Positions 39,231-50,200 of a stretch of DNA of 64,000 nucleotides are shown piece after piece. The position numbers were made by a program, and so were the translations under genes. The notes under the pieces are model-generated. The model was not told where the DNA came from. It ran no database searches and saw nothing but the letters and a program-made list of their open reading frames with translations. Origin of the DNA: Henricia sp. BOLD:AAB3569 (lineage: Eukaryota; Echinodermata; Asteroidea; Spinulosida; Echinasteridae); contig JBBELK010001438.1 in NCBI GenBank assembly GCA_037783545.1, forward strand, positions 1-64,000. The letters run 5' to 3'. Numbering within the stretch: position 1 is the first letter of the stretch; the number at the start of each line of letters is the position of its first letter.

Positions 39231-40961
39231 CAAAGTTTAGAAAAAACTGGGTTGAGGCTTCCTGACTGCTCTCACGCAAACCGTGGCTGTCTGTACACAC
39301 CTCTTTGGGGTACTCCTGAGTTGTGCGCATGCTCAGTCATTCGGACTGTCGTTAACGCACCGCAGTTTGGCTCGGCAATTTGGTCAAAGTGTGGTCCAAA
39401 CGTCGGCAAATTTGGAGGTCGAAAAATGTTCCGACGAACTTCAAATTTTGCATGCCCTAAACTCTCTATATTGCGCACTTGTCATAAAAAAATTGACAGA
39501 CTTTCGCCGGGAAATGGCAGAGAAATTTCAAAGTTTAGAAAAAACTGGGTTGAGGCTTCCTGACTGCTCTCACGCAAACCGTGGCTGTCTGTACACACCT
39601 CTTTGGGGTACTCCTGAGTTGTGCGCATGCTCAGTCATTCGGACTGTCGTTAACGCACCGCAGTTTGGCTCGGCAATTTGGTCAAAGTGTGGTCCAAACG
39701 TCGGCAAATTTGGAGGTCGAAAAATGTTCCGACGAACTTCAAATTTTGCATGCCCTAAACTCTCTATATTGCGCACTTGTCATAAAAAATTGACAGACTT
39801 TCGCCGGGAAATGGCAGAGAAATTTCAAAGTTTAGAAAAAACTGGGTTGAGGCTTCCTGACTGCTCTCACGCAAACCGTGGCTGTCTGTACACACCTCTT
39901 TGGGGTACTCCTGAGTTGTGCGCATGCTCAGTCATTCGGACTGTCGTTAACGCACCGCAGTTTGGCTCGGCAATTTGGTCAAAGTGTGGTCCAAACGTCG
40001 GCAAATTTGGAGGTCGAAAAATGTTCCGACGAACTTCAAATTTTGCATGCCCTAAACTCTCTATATTGCGCACTTGTCATAAAAAATTGACAGACTTTCG
40101 CCGGGAAATGGCAGAGAAATTTCAAAGTTTAGAAAAAACTGGGTTGAGGCTTCCTGACTGCTCTCACGCAAACCGTGGCTGTCTGTACACACCTCTTTGA
40201 GGTACTCCTGAGTTGTGCGCATGCTCAGTCATTCGGACTGTCGTTAACGCACCGCAGTTTGGCTCGGCAATTTGGTCAAAGTGTGGTCCAAACGTCGGCA
40301 AATTTGGAGGTCGAAAAATGTTCCGACGAACTTCAAATTTTGCATGCCCTAAACTCTCTATATTGCGCACTTGTCATAAAAAATTGACAGACTTTCGCCC
40401 GGAAATGGCAGAGAAATTTCAAAGTTTAGAAAAAACTGGGTTGAGGCTTCCTGACTGCTCTCACGCAAACCGTGGCTGTCTGTACACACCTCTTTGGGGT
40501 ACTCCTGAGTTGTGCGCATGCTCAGTCATTCGGACTGTCGTTAACGCACCGCAGTTTGGCTCGACAATTTGGTCAAAGTGTGGTCCAAACGTCGGCAAAT
40601 TTGGAGGTCGAAAAATGTTCCGACGAACTTCAAATTTTGCATGCCCTAAACTCTCTATATTGCGCACTTGTCATAACAAAATTGACAGACTTTCGCCGGG
40701 AAATGGCAGAGAAATTTCAAAGTTTAGAAAAAACTGGGTTGAGGCTTCCTGACTGCTCTCACGCAAACCGTGGCTGTCTGTACACACCTCTTTGGGGTAC
40801 TCCTGAGTTGTGCGCATGCTCAGTCATTCGGACTGTCGTTAACGCACCGCAGTTTGGCTCGGAAATTTGGTCAAAGTGTGGTCCAAACGTCGGCAAATTT
40901 GGAGGTCGAAAAATGTTCCGACGAACTTCAAATTTTGCAGGCCCTAAACTCTCTATATTGC

Positions 40962-41244
40962 GGGGCGGTCGGGTTGGCGTACGGGTTCTTTCCTCGCCTT
41001 TCACCTCTGGGGTCCCGGGTTCGAATCCGGGGCGTGTATGTGGATTGGGTTTGCAGTCCCTGCTTGACCGCGTGGGTTTTCCCCTGGGGCATTTCTCTGG
41101 GGGTTTTCCTCCCACTTCTAAAACTGTAACTCCTTCTTCGTCATCTCAAGTTGATAATATAGTATAGTTAGCTAAAACCGTATAGTTGATGGCATAAAGG
41201 GCCTTAGTTGCCGAAAATGCCATAAAATATACAACAACAACAAC
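40962..41244 (+). mobile_element. tRNA-derived SINE, copy 1 (283 bp)
   Basis: This non-satellite insert has the classic SINE layout. A tRNA-like head of about 75 bp carries RNA polymerase III A and B boxes. A central GC-rich block at about 41071-41114 has alternating C and G runs around GTGGGTTTTCCCC and GGTTTTCCTCCC. An AT-rich body follows, and the 3' end is an (ACA)n tail. It is flanked by a 15-bp direct repeat of satellite sequence, which is the target-site duplication expected from target-primed reverse transcription. The central block resembles conserved central domains known from several metazoan SINE superfamilies, but I cannot assign a family from memory. It contains no coding frame and would need a partner LINE to move. 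Transcription would run left to right. Confidence 0.93.
40975..41028 (+). promoter_or_regulatory. RNA polymerase III internal promoter (A and B boxes) of SINE copy 1
   Basis: TGGCGTACGGG at 40975-40985 fits the A-box consensus TRGYNNANNNG. GGTTCGAATCC at 41018-41028 fits the B-box consensus GGTTCGANNCC exactly. The spacing of 43 bp start to start is normal for a tRNA gene. The T-arm stem has one mismatch, as expected for a SINE head that no longer makes functional tRNA. Confidence 0.85.
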
Positions 41245-41247
41245 AAC
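41231..41247 (+). repeat. (ACA)n microsatellite tail of SINE copy 1
   Basis: Five to six ACA/CAA units follow AATAT-rich sequence at the 3' end of the SINE and run into the target duplication. Such short-unit tails mark the priming end of SINEs. The same tail is at 42420-42436 in copy 2. Confidence 0.85.
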
Positions 41248-42150
41248 TCTCTATATTGCGCACTTGTCATACAAAATTGACAGACTTTCGCCGGGAAATG
41301 GCAGAGAAATTTCAAAGTTTAGAAAAAACTGGGTTGAGGCTTCCTGACTGCTCTCACGCAAACCGTGGCTGTCTGTGCACACCTCTTTGGGGTACTCCTG
41401 AGTTGTGCGCATGCTCAGTCATTCGGACTGTCGTTAACGCACCGCAGTTTGGCTCGGCAATTTGGTCAAAGTGTGGTCCAAACGTCGGCAAATTTGGAGG
41501 TCGAAAAATGTTCCGACGAACTTCAAATTTTGCATGCCCTAAACTCTCTATATTGCGCACTTGTCATAAAAAATTGACAGACTTTCGCCGGGAAATGGCA
41601 GAGAAATTTCAAAGTTTAGAAAAAACTGGGTTGAGGCTTCCTGACTGCTCTCACGCAAACCGTGGCTGTCTGTACACACCTCTTTGGGGTACTCCTGAGT
41701 TGTGCGCATGCTCAGTCATTCGGACTGTCGTTAACGCACCGCAGTTTGGCTCGGCAATTTGGTCAAAGTGTGGTCCAAACGTCGGCAAATTTGGAGGTCG
41801 AAAAATATTCCGACGAACTTCAAATTTTGCATGCCCTAAACTCTCTATATTGCGCACTTGTCATAAAAAATTGACAGACTTTCGCCGGGAAATGGCAGAG
41901 AAATTTCAAAGTTTAGAAAAAACTGGGTTGAGGCTTCCTGACTGCTCTCACGCAAACCGTGGCTGTCTGTACACACCTCTTTGGGGTACTCCTGAGTTGT
42001 GCGCATGCTCAGTCATTCGGACTGTCGTTAACGCACCGCAGTTTGGCTCGGAAATTTGGTCAAAGTGTGGTCCAAACGTCGGCAAATTTGGAGGTCGAAA
42101 AATGTTCCGACGAACTTCAAATTTTGCAGGCCCTAAACTCTCTATATTGC

Positions 42151-42433
42151 GGGGCGGTCGGGTTGGCGTACGGGTTCTTTCCTCGCCTTTCACCTCTGGG
42201 GTCCCGGGTTCGAATCCGGGGCGTGTATGTGGATTGGGTTTGCAGTCCCTGCTTGACCGCGTGGGTTTTCCCCTGGGGCATTTCTCTGGGGGTTTTCCTC
42301 CCACTTCTAAAACTGTAACTCCTTCTTCGTCATCTCAAGTTGATAATATAGTATAGTTAGCTAAAACCGTATAGTTGATGGCATAAAGGGCCTTAGTTGC
42401 CGAAAATGCCATAAAATATACAACAACAACAAC
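42151..42433 (+). mobile_element. tRNA-derived SINE, copy 2, identical, made by array duplication
   Basis: This copy reads as base-for-base identical to the SINE 1189 bp upstream. It sits at the same monomer position, with the same 15-bp flanking duplication and the same private variants in the host monomer (GGAAATTTGG and TTGCAGGCCC). Two independent insertions would not share all of this. It arose by tandem duplication of a segment of three monomers (891 bp) plus the SINE (283 bp) plus one target duplication (15 bp), which sums to exactly 1189 bp. Confidence 0.93.
42164..42217 (+). promoter_or_regulatory. RNA polymerase III internal promoter (A and B boxes) of SINE copy 2
   Basis: The A box at 42164-42174 and B box at 42207-42217 are the same sequences as in copy 1, displaced by 1189 bp. 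Both are intact, so if transcription is possible at all in this chromatin either copy could be transcribed into the downstream satellite. Confidence 0.85.
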
Positions 42434-44899
42434 AACTCTCTATATTGCGCACTTGTCATACAAAATTGACAGACTTTCGCCGGGAAATGGCAGAGAAATT
42501 TCAAAGTTTAGAAAAAACTGGGTTGAGGCTTCCTGACTGCTCTCACGCAAACCGTGGCTGTCTGTGCACACCTCTTTGGGGTACTCCTGAGTTGTGCGCA
42601 TGCTCAGTCATTCGGACTGTCGTTAACGCACCGCAGTTTGGCTCGGCAATTTGGTCAAAGTGTGGTCCAAACGTCGGCAAATTTGGAGGTCGAAAAATGT
42701 TCCGACGAACTTCAAATTTTGCATGCCCTAAACTCTCTATATTGCGCACTTGTCATAAAAAAATGACAGACTTTCGCCGGGAAATGGCAGAGAAATTTCA
42801 AAGTTTAGAAAAAACTGGGTTGAGGCTTCCTGACTGCTCTCACGCAAACCGTGGCTGTCTGTACACACCTCTTTGGGGTACTCCTGAGTTGTGCGCATGC
42901 TCAGTCATTCGGACTGTCGTTAACGCACCGCAGTTTGGCTCGGCAATTTGGTCAAAGTGTGGTCCAAACGTCGGCAAATTTGGAGGTCGAAAAATATTCC
43001 GACGAACTTCAAATTTTGCATGCCCTAAACTCTCTATATTGCGCACTTGTCATAAAAAATTGACAGACTTTCGCCGGGAAATGGCAGAGAAATTTCAAAG
43101 TTTAGAAAAAACTGGGTTGAGGCTTCCTGACTGCTCTCACGCAAACCGTGGCTGTCTGTACACACCTCTTTGGGGTACTCCTGAGTTGTGCACATGCTCA
43201 GTCATTCGGACTGTCGTTAACGCACCGCAGTTTGGCTCGGCAATTTGGTCAAAGTGTGGTCCAAACGTCGGCAAATTTGGAGGTCGAAAAATGTTCCGAC
43301 GAACTTCAAATTTTGCATGCCCTAAACTCTCTATATTGCGCACTTGTCATAAAAAATTGACAGTCTTTCGCCGGGAAATGGCAGAGAAATTTCAAAGTTT
43401 AGAAAAAACTGGGTTGAGGCTTCCTGACTGCTCTCACGCAAACCGTGGCTGTCTGTACACACCTCTTTGGGGTACTCCTGAGTTGTGCGCATGCTCAGTC
43501 ATTCGGACTGTCGTTAACGCACCGCAGTTTGGCTCGGCAATTTGGTCAAAGTGTGGTCCAAACGTCGGCAAATTTGGAGGTCGAAAAATGTTCCGACGAA
43601 CTTCAAATTTTGCATGCCCTAAACTCTCTATATTGCGCACTTGTCATAAAAAATTGACAGACTTTCGCCGGGAAATGGCAGAGAAATATCAAAGTTTAGA
43701 AAAAACTGGGTTGAGGCTTCCTGACTGCTCTCACGCAAACCGTGGCTGTCTGTACACACCTCTTTGGGGTACTCCTGAGTTGTGCGCATGCTCAGTCATT
43801 CGGACTGTCGTTAACGCACCGCAGTTTGGCTCGGCAATTTGGTCAAAGTGTGGTCCAAACGTCGGCAAATTTGGAGGTCGAAAAATGTTCCGACGAACTT
43901 CAAATTTTGCATGCCCTAAACTCTCTATATTGCGCACTTGTCATAAAAAATTGACAGACTTTCGCCGGGAAATGGCAGAGAAATTTCAAAGTTTAGAAAA
44001 AACTGGGTTGATGCTTCCTGACTGCTCTCACGCAAACCGTGGCTGTCTGTACACACCTCTTTGGGGTACTCCTGAGTTGTGCGCATGCTCAGTCATTCGG
44101 ACTGTCGTTAACGCACCGCAGTTTGGCTCGGCAATTTGGTCAAAGTGTGGTCCAAACGTCGGCAAATTTGGAGGTCGAAAAATGTTCCGACGAACTTCAA
44201 ATTTTGCATGCCCTAAACTCTCTATATTGCGCACTTGTCATAAAAAATTGACAGACTTTCGCCGGGAAATGGCAGAGAAATTTCAAAGTTTAGAAAAAAC
44301 TGGGTTGAGGCTTCCTGACTGCTCTCACGCAAACCGTGGCTGTCTGTACACACCTCTTTGGGGTACTCCTGAGTTGTGCGCATGCTCAGTCATTCGGACT
44401 GTCGTTAACGCACCGCAGTTTGGCTCGGCAATTTGGTCAAAGTGTGGTCCAAACGTCGGCAAATTTGGAGGTCGAAAAATGTTCCGACGAACTTCAAATT
44501 TTGCATGCCCTAAACTCTCTATATTGCGCACTTGTCATAAAAAATTGACAGACTTTCGCCGGGAAATGGCAGAGAAATTTCAAAGTTTAGAAAAAACTGG
44601 GTTGAGGCTTTCTGACTGCTCTCACGCAAACCGTGGCTGTCTGTACACACCTCTTTGAGGTACTCCTGAGTTGTGCGCATGCTCAGTCATTCGGACTGTC
44701 GTTAACGCACCGCAGTTTGGCTCGGCAATTTGGTCAAAGTGTGGTCCAAACGTCGGCAAATTTGGAGGTCGAAAAATGTTCCGACGAACTTCAAATTTTG
44801 CATGCCCTAAACTCTCTATATTGCGCACTTGTCATAAAAAATTGACAGACTTTCGCCGGGAAATGGCAGAGAAATTTCAAAGTTTAGAAAAAACTGGGT

Positions 44900-46850
44900 T
44901 GAGGCTTCCTGACTGCTCTCACGCAAACCGTGGCTGTCTGTACACACCTCTTTGGGGTACTCCTGAGTTGTGCGCATGCTCAGTCATTCGGACTGTCGTT
45001 AACGCACCGCAGTTTGGCTCGGCAATTTGGTCAAAGTGTGGTCCAAACGTCGGCAAATTTGGAGGTCGAAAAATGTTCCGACGAACTTCAAATTTTGCGT
45101 GCCCTAAACTCTCTATATTGCGCACTTGTCATACAAAATTGACAGACTTTCGCCGGGAAATGGCAGAGAAATTTCAAAGTTTAGAAAAAACTGGGTTGAG
45201 GCTTCCTGACTGCTCTCACGCAAACCGTGGCTGTCTGTACACACCTCTTTGGGGTACTCCTGAGTTGTGCGCATGCTCAGTCATTCGGACTGTCGTTAAC
45301 GCACCGCAGTTTGGCTCGGCAATTTGGTCAAAGTGTGGTCCAAACGTCGGCAAATTTGGAGGTCGAAAAATGTTCCGACGAACTTCAAATTTTGCATGCC
45401 CTAAACTCTCTATATTGCGCACTTGTCATAAAAAATTGACAGACTTTCGCCGGGAAATGGCAGAGAAATTTCAAAGTTTAGAAAAAACTGGGTTGAGGCT
45501 TCCTGACTGCTCTCACGCAAACCGTGGCTGTCTGTACACACCTCTTTGGGGTACTCCTGAGTTGTGCACATGCTCAGTCATTCGGACTGTCGTTAACGCA
45601 CCGCAGTTTGGCTCGGCAATTTGGTCAAAGTGTGGTCCAAACGTCGGCAAATTTGGAGGTCGAAAAATGTTCCGACGAACTTCAAATTTTGCATGCCCTA
45701 AACTCTCTATATTGCGCACTTGTCATACAAAATTGACAGTCTTTCGCCGGGAAATGGCAGAGAAATTTCAAAGTTTAGAAAAAACTGGGTTGAGGCTTCC
45801 TGACTGCTCTCACGCAAACCGTGGCTGTCTGTACACACCTCTTTGGGGTACTCCTGAGTTGTGCGCATGCTCAGTCATTCGGACTGTCGTTAACGCACCG
45901 CAGTTTGGCTCGGCAATTTGGTCAAAGTGTGGTCCAAACGTCGGCAAATTTGGAGGTCGAAAAATGTTCCGACGAACTTCAAATTTTGCATGCCCTAAAC
46001 TCTCTATATTGCGCACTTGTCATAAAAAATTGACAGACTTTCGCCGGGAAATGGCAGAGAAATATCAAAGTTTAGAAAAAACTGGGTTGAGGCTTCCTGA
46101 CTGCTCTCACGCAAACCGTGGCTGTCTGTACACACCTCTTTGGGGTACTCCTGAGTTGTGCGCATGCTCAGTCATTCGGACTGTCGTTAACGCACCGCAG
46201 TTTGGCTCGGCAATTTGGTCAAAGTGTGGTCCAAACGTCGGCAAATTTGGAGGTCGAAAAATGTTCCGACGAACTTCAAATTTTGCATGCCCTAAACTCT
46301 CTATATTGCGCACTTGTCATAAAAAATTGACAGACTTTCGCCGGGAAATGGCAGAGACATTTCAAAGTTTAGAAAAAACTGGGTTGAGGCTTCCTGACTG
46401 CTCTCACGCAAACCGTGGCTGTCTGTACACACCTCTTTGGGGTACTCCTGAGTTGTGCGCATGCTCAGTCATTCGGACTGTCGTTAACGCACCGCAGTTT
46501 GGCTCGGCAATTTGGTCAAAGTGTGGTCCAAACGTCGGCAAATTTGGAGGTCGAAAAATGTTCCGACGAACTTCAAATTTTGCATGCCCTAAACTCTCTA
46601 TATTGCGCACTTGTCATAAAAAAATGACAGACTTTCGCCGGGAAATGGCAGAGAAATTTCAAAGTTTAGAAAAAAACTGGGTTGAGGCTTCCTGACTGCT
46701 CTCACGCAAACCGTGGCTGTCTGTACACACCTCTTTGGGGTACTCCTGAGTTGTGCGCATGCTCAGTCATTCGGACTGTCGTTAACGCACCGCAGTTTGG
46801 CTCGGCAATTTAGTCAAAGTGTGGTCCAAACGTCGGCAAATTTGGAGGTC
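44900..46850 (+). repeat. Second recurring satellite module, copy 1
   Basis: Ordered markers are TTTGCGTGCC with CATACAAAATTG (45096-45138), GCACATGCTC (45567) with GACAGTCTTT, GAGAAATATC (46059), GAGACATTTC (46355), AAAAAAATGACAG (46618), a 298-bp monomer (46675) and CAATTTAGTC (46806). Related modules occur at about 52.6-54.1 kb and 58.7-60.95 kb, and its middle also at about 43.1-43.7 kb. It alternates with the 2971-bp repeat, giving the right third of the array a two-module mosaic. Confidence 0.8.
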
Positions 46851-47279
46851 GAAAAATGTTCCGACGAACTTCAAATTTTGCATGCCCTAAACTCTCTATA
46901 TTGCGCACTTGTCATAAAAAATTGACAGACTTTCGCCGGGAAATGGCAGAGAAATTTCAAAGTTTAGAAAAAACTGGGTTGAGGCTTCCTGACTGCTCTC
47001 ACGCAAACCGTGGCTGTCTGTACACACCTCTTTGGGGTACTCCTGAGTTGTGCGCATGCTCAGTCATTCGGACTGTCGTTAACGCACCGCAGTTTGGCTC
47101 GGCAATTTGGTCAAAGTGTGGTCCAAACGTCGGCAAATTTGGAGGTCGAAAAATGTTCCGACGAACTTCAAATTTTGCATGCCCTAAACTCTCTATATTG
47201 CGCACTTGTCATAAAAAATTGACAGACTTTCGCCGGGAAATGGCAGAAAAATTTCAAAGTTTAGAAAAAACTGGGTTGA

Positions 47280-50200
47280 GGCTTCCTGACTGCTCTCACG
47301 CAAACCGTGGCTGTCTGTACACACCTCTTTGGGGTACTCCTGAGTTGTGCGCATGCTCAGTCATTCGGACTGTCGTTAACGCACCGCAGTTTGGCTCGGC
47401 AATTTGGTCAAAGTGTGGTCCAAACGTCGGCAAATTTGGAGGTCGAAAAATGTTCCGACGAACTTCAAATTTTGCATGCCCTAAACTCTCTATATTGCGC
47501 ACTTGTCATAAAAAATTGACAGACTTTCGCCGGGAAATGGCAGAGAAATTTCAAAGTTTAGAAAAAACTGGGTTGAGGCTTCCTGACTGCTCTCACGCAA
47601 ACCGTGGCTGTCTGTACACACCTCTGTGGGGTACTCCTGAGTTGTGCGCATGCTCAGTCATTCGGACTGTCGTTAACGCACCGCAGTTTGGCTCGGCAAT
47701 TTGGTCAAAGTGTGGTCCAAACGTCGGCAAATTTGGAGGTCGAAAAATGTTCCGACGAACTTCAAATTTTGCATGCCCTAAACTCTCTATATTGCGCACT
47801 TGTCATAAAAAATTGACAGACTTTCGCCGGGAAATGGCAGAGAAATATCAAAGTTTAGAAAAAACTGGGTTGAGGCTTCCTGACTGCTCTCACGCAAACC
47901 GTGGCTGTCTGTACACACCTCTTTGGGGTACTCCTGAGTTGTGCGCATGCTCAGTCATTCGGACTGTCGTTAACGCACCGCAGTTTGGCTCGGCAATTTG
48001 GTCAAAGTGTGGTCCAAACGTCGGCAAATTTGGAGGTCGAAAAATGTTCCGACGAACTTCAAATTTTGCATGCCCTAAACTCTCTATATTGCGCACTTGT
48101 CATAAAAAATTGACAGACTTTCGCCGGGAAATGGCAGAGAAACTTCAAAGTTTAGAAAAAACTGGGTTGAGGCTTCCTGACTGCTCTCACGCAAACCGTG
48201 GCTGTCTGTACACACCTATTTGGGGTACTCCTGAGTTGTGCGCATGCTCAGTCATTCGGACTGTCGTTAACGCACCGCAGTTTGGCTCGGCAATTTGGTC
48301 AAAGTGTGGTCCAAACGTCGGAAAATTTGGAGGTCGAAAAATGTTCCGACGAACTTCAAATTTTGCATGCCCTAAACTCTCTATATTGCGCACTTGTCAT
48401 AACAAATTGACAGACTTTCGCCGGGAAATGGCAGAGAAATTTCAAAGTTTAGAAAAAACTGGGTTGAGGCTTCCTGACTGCTCTCACGCAAACCGTGGCT
48501 GTCTGTACACACCTCTTTGGGGTACTCCTGAGTTGTGCGCATGCTCAGTCATTCGGACTGTCGTTAACGCACCGCAGTTTGGCTCGGCAATTTGGTCAAA
48601 GTGTGGTCCAAACGTCGGCAAATTTGGAGGTCGAAAAATGTTCCGACGAACTTCAAATTTTGCATGCCCTAAACTCTCTATATTGCGCACTTGTCATAAA
48701 AAATTGACAGACTTTCGCCGGGAAATGGCAGAGAAATTTCAAAGTTTAGAAAAAACTGTGTTGAGGCTTCCTGACTGCTCTCACGCAAACCGTGGCTGTC
48801 TGTACACACCTCTTTGGGGTACTCCTGAGTTGTGCGCATGCTCAGTCATTCGGACTGTCGTTAACGCACCGCAGTTTGCCTCGGCAATTTGGTCAAAGTG
48901 TGGTCCAAACGTCGGCAAATTTGGAGGTCGAAAGATGTTCCGACGAACTTCAAATTTTGCATGCCCTAAACTCTCTATATTGCGCACTTGTCATAACAAA
49001 TTGACAGACTTTCGCCGGGAAATGGCAGAGAAATTTCAAAGTTTAGAAAAAACTGGGTTGAGGCTTCCTGACTGCTCTCACGCAAACCGTGGCTGTCTGT
49101 ACACACCTCTTTGGGGTACTCCTGAGTTGTGCGCATGCTCAGTCATTCGGACTGTCGTTAACGCACCGCAGTTTGGCTCGGCAATTTGGTCAAAGTGTGG
49201 TCCAAACGTCGGCAAATTTGGAGGTCGAAAAATGTTCCGACGAACTTCAAATTTTGCATGCCCTAAACTCTCTATATTGCGCACTTGTCATAAAAAATTG
49301 ACAGACTTTCGCCGGGAAATGGCAGAGAAATTTCAAAGTTTAGAAAAAACTGGGTTGAGGCTTCCTGACTGCTCTCACGCAAACCGTGGCTGTCTGTACA
49401 CACCTCTTTGGGGTACTCCTGAGTTGTGCGCATGCTCAGTCATTCGGACTGTCGTTAACGCACCGCAGTTTGGCTCGGCAATTTGGTCAAAGTGTGGTCC
49501 AAACGTCGGCAAATTTGGAGGTCGAAAAATGTTCCGACGAACTTCAAATTTTGCATGCCCTAAACTCTCTATATTGCGCACTTGTCATAAAAAATTGACA
49601 GACTTTCGCCGGGAAATGGCAGAGAAATTTCAAAGTTTAGAAAAAAACTGGGTTGAGGCTTCCTGACTGCTCTCACGCAAACCGTGGCTGTCTGTACACA
49701 CCTCTTTGGGGTACTCCTGAGTTGTGCGCATGCTCAGTCATTCGGACTGTCGTTAACGCACCGCAGTTTGGCTCGGCAATTTGGTCAAAGTGTGGTCCAA
49801 ACGTCGGCAAATTTGGAGGTCGAAAAATGTTCCGACGAACTTCAAATTTTGCGTGCCCTAAACTCTCTATATTGCGCACTTGTCATACAAAATTGACAGA
49901 CTTTCGCCGGGAAATGGCAGAGAAATTTCAAAGTTTAGAAAAAACTGGGTTGAGGCTTCCTGACTGCTCTCACGCAAACCGTGGCTGTCTGTACACACCT
50001 CTTTGGGGTACTCCTGAGTTGTGCGCATGCTCAGTCATTCGGACTGTCGTTAACGCACCGCAGTTTGGCTCGGCAATTTGGTCAAAGTGTGGTCCAAACG
50101 TCGGCAAATTTGGAGGTCGAAAAATGTTCCGACGAACTTCAAATTTTGCATGCCCTAAACTCTCTATATTGCGCACTTGTCATAAAAAATTGACAGACTT

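Larger units (their letters stand above)
40947..41259 (+). repeat. 15-bp target-site duplications around SINE copy 1
   Basis: AACTCTCTATATTGC occurs at 40947-40961 immediately before the SINE and again at 41245-41259 immediately after its tail. It corresponds to monomer positions 209-223, so the insertion split one monomer after position 223. The outer two bases are ambiguous because the SINE tail also ends in AAC; the true length is 12-15 bp. Confidence 0.93.
42136..42448 (+). repeat. 15-bp target-site duplications around SINE copy 2
   Basis: The same direct repeat AACTCTCTATATTGC lies at 42136-42150 and 42434-42448. It was copied along with the SINE and is not an independent target duplication. 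Confidence 0.92.
40740..43120 (+). repeat. SINE-bearing tandem duplication, two 1189-bp units
   Basis: Markers repeat at +1189: GGAAATTTGG in the monomer before the SINE (40862, 42051), the SINE itself, CTGTGCACACC (41375, 42564) and AAAATATTCC (41806, 42995). Similarity ends to the left at ATAACAAAATTG (near 40675), which has no partner, and to the right at GCACATGCTC (43191), which has no partner one unit upstream. One difference arose after duplication: an A-run reading AAAAAAATGAC at 42760. The unit is three monomers plus SINE plus one target duplication. Confidence 0.9.

Noticed and set aside
40968..41035. A genuine tRNA gene
   Set aside because: A and B boxes are present, but the acceptor stem does not close, the T-stem has a mismatch, and the sequence continues into a SINE body with tail and target duplications.
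40770..41129. Open frames running from satellite into the SINE (to 41129, 41167, 42318 and 42356) as chimeric genes
   Set aside because: They are chance read-through of the satellite frame into non-coding SINE sequence and occur twice only because the segment was duplicated.
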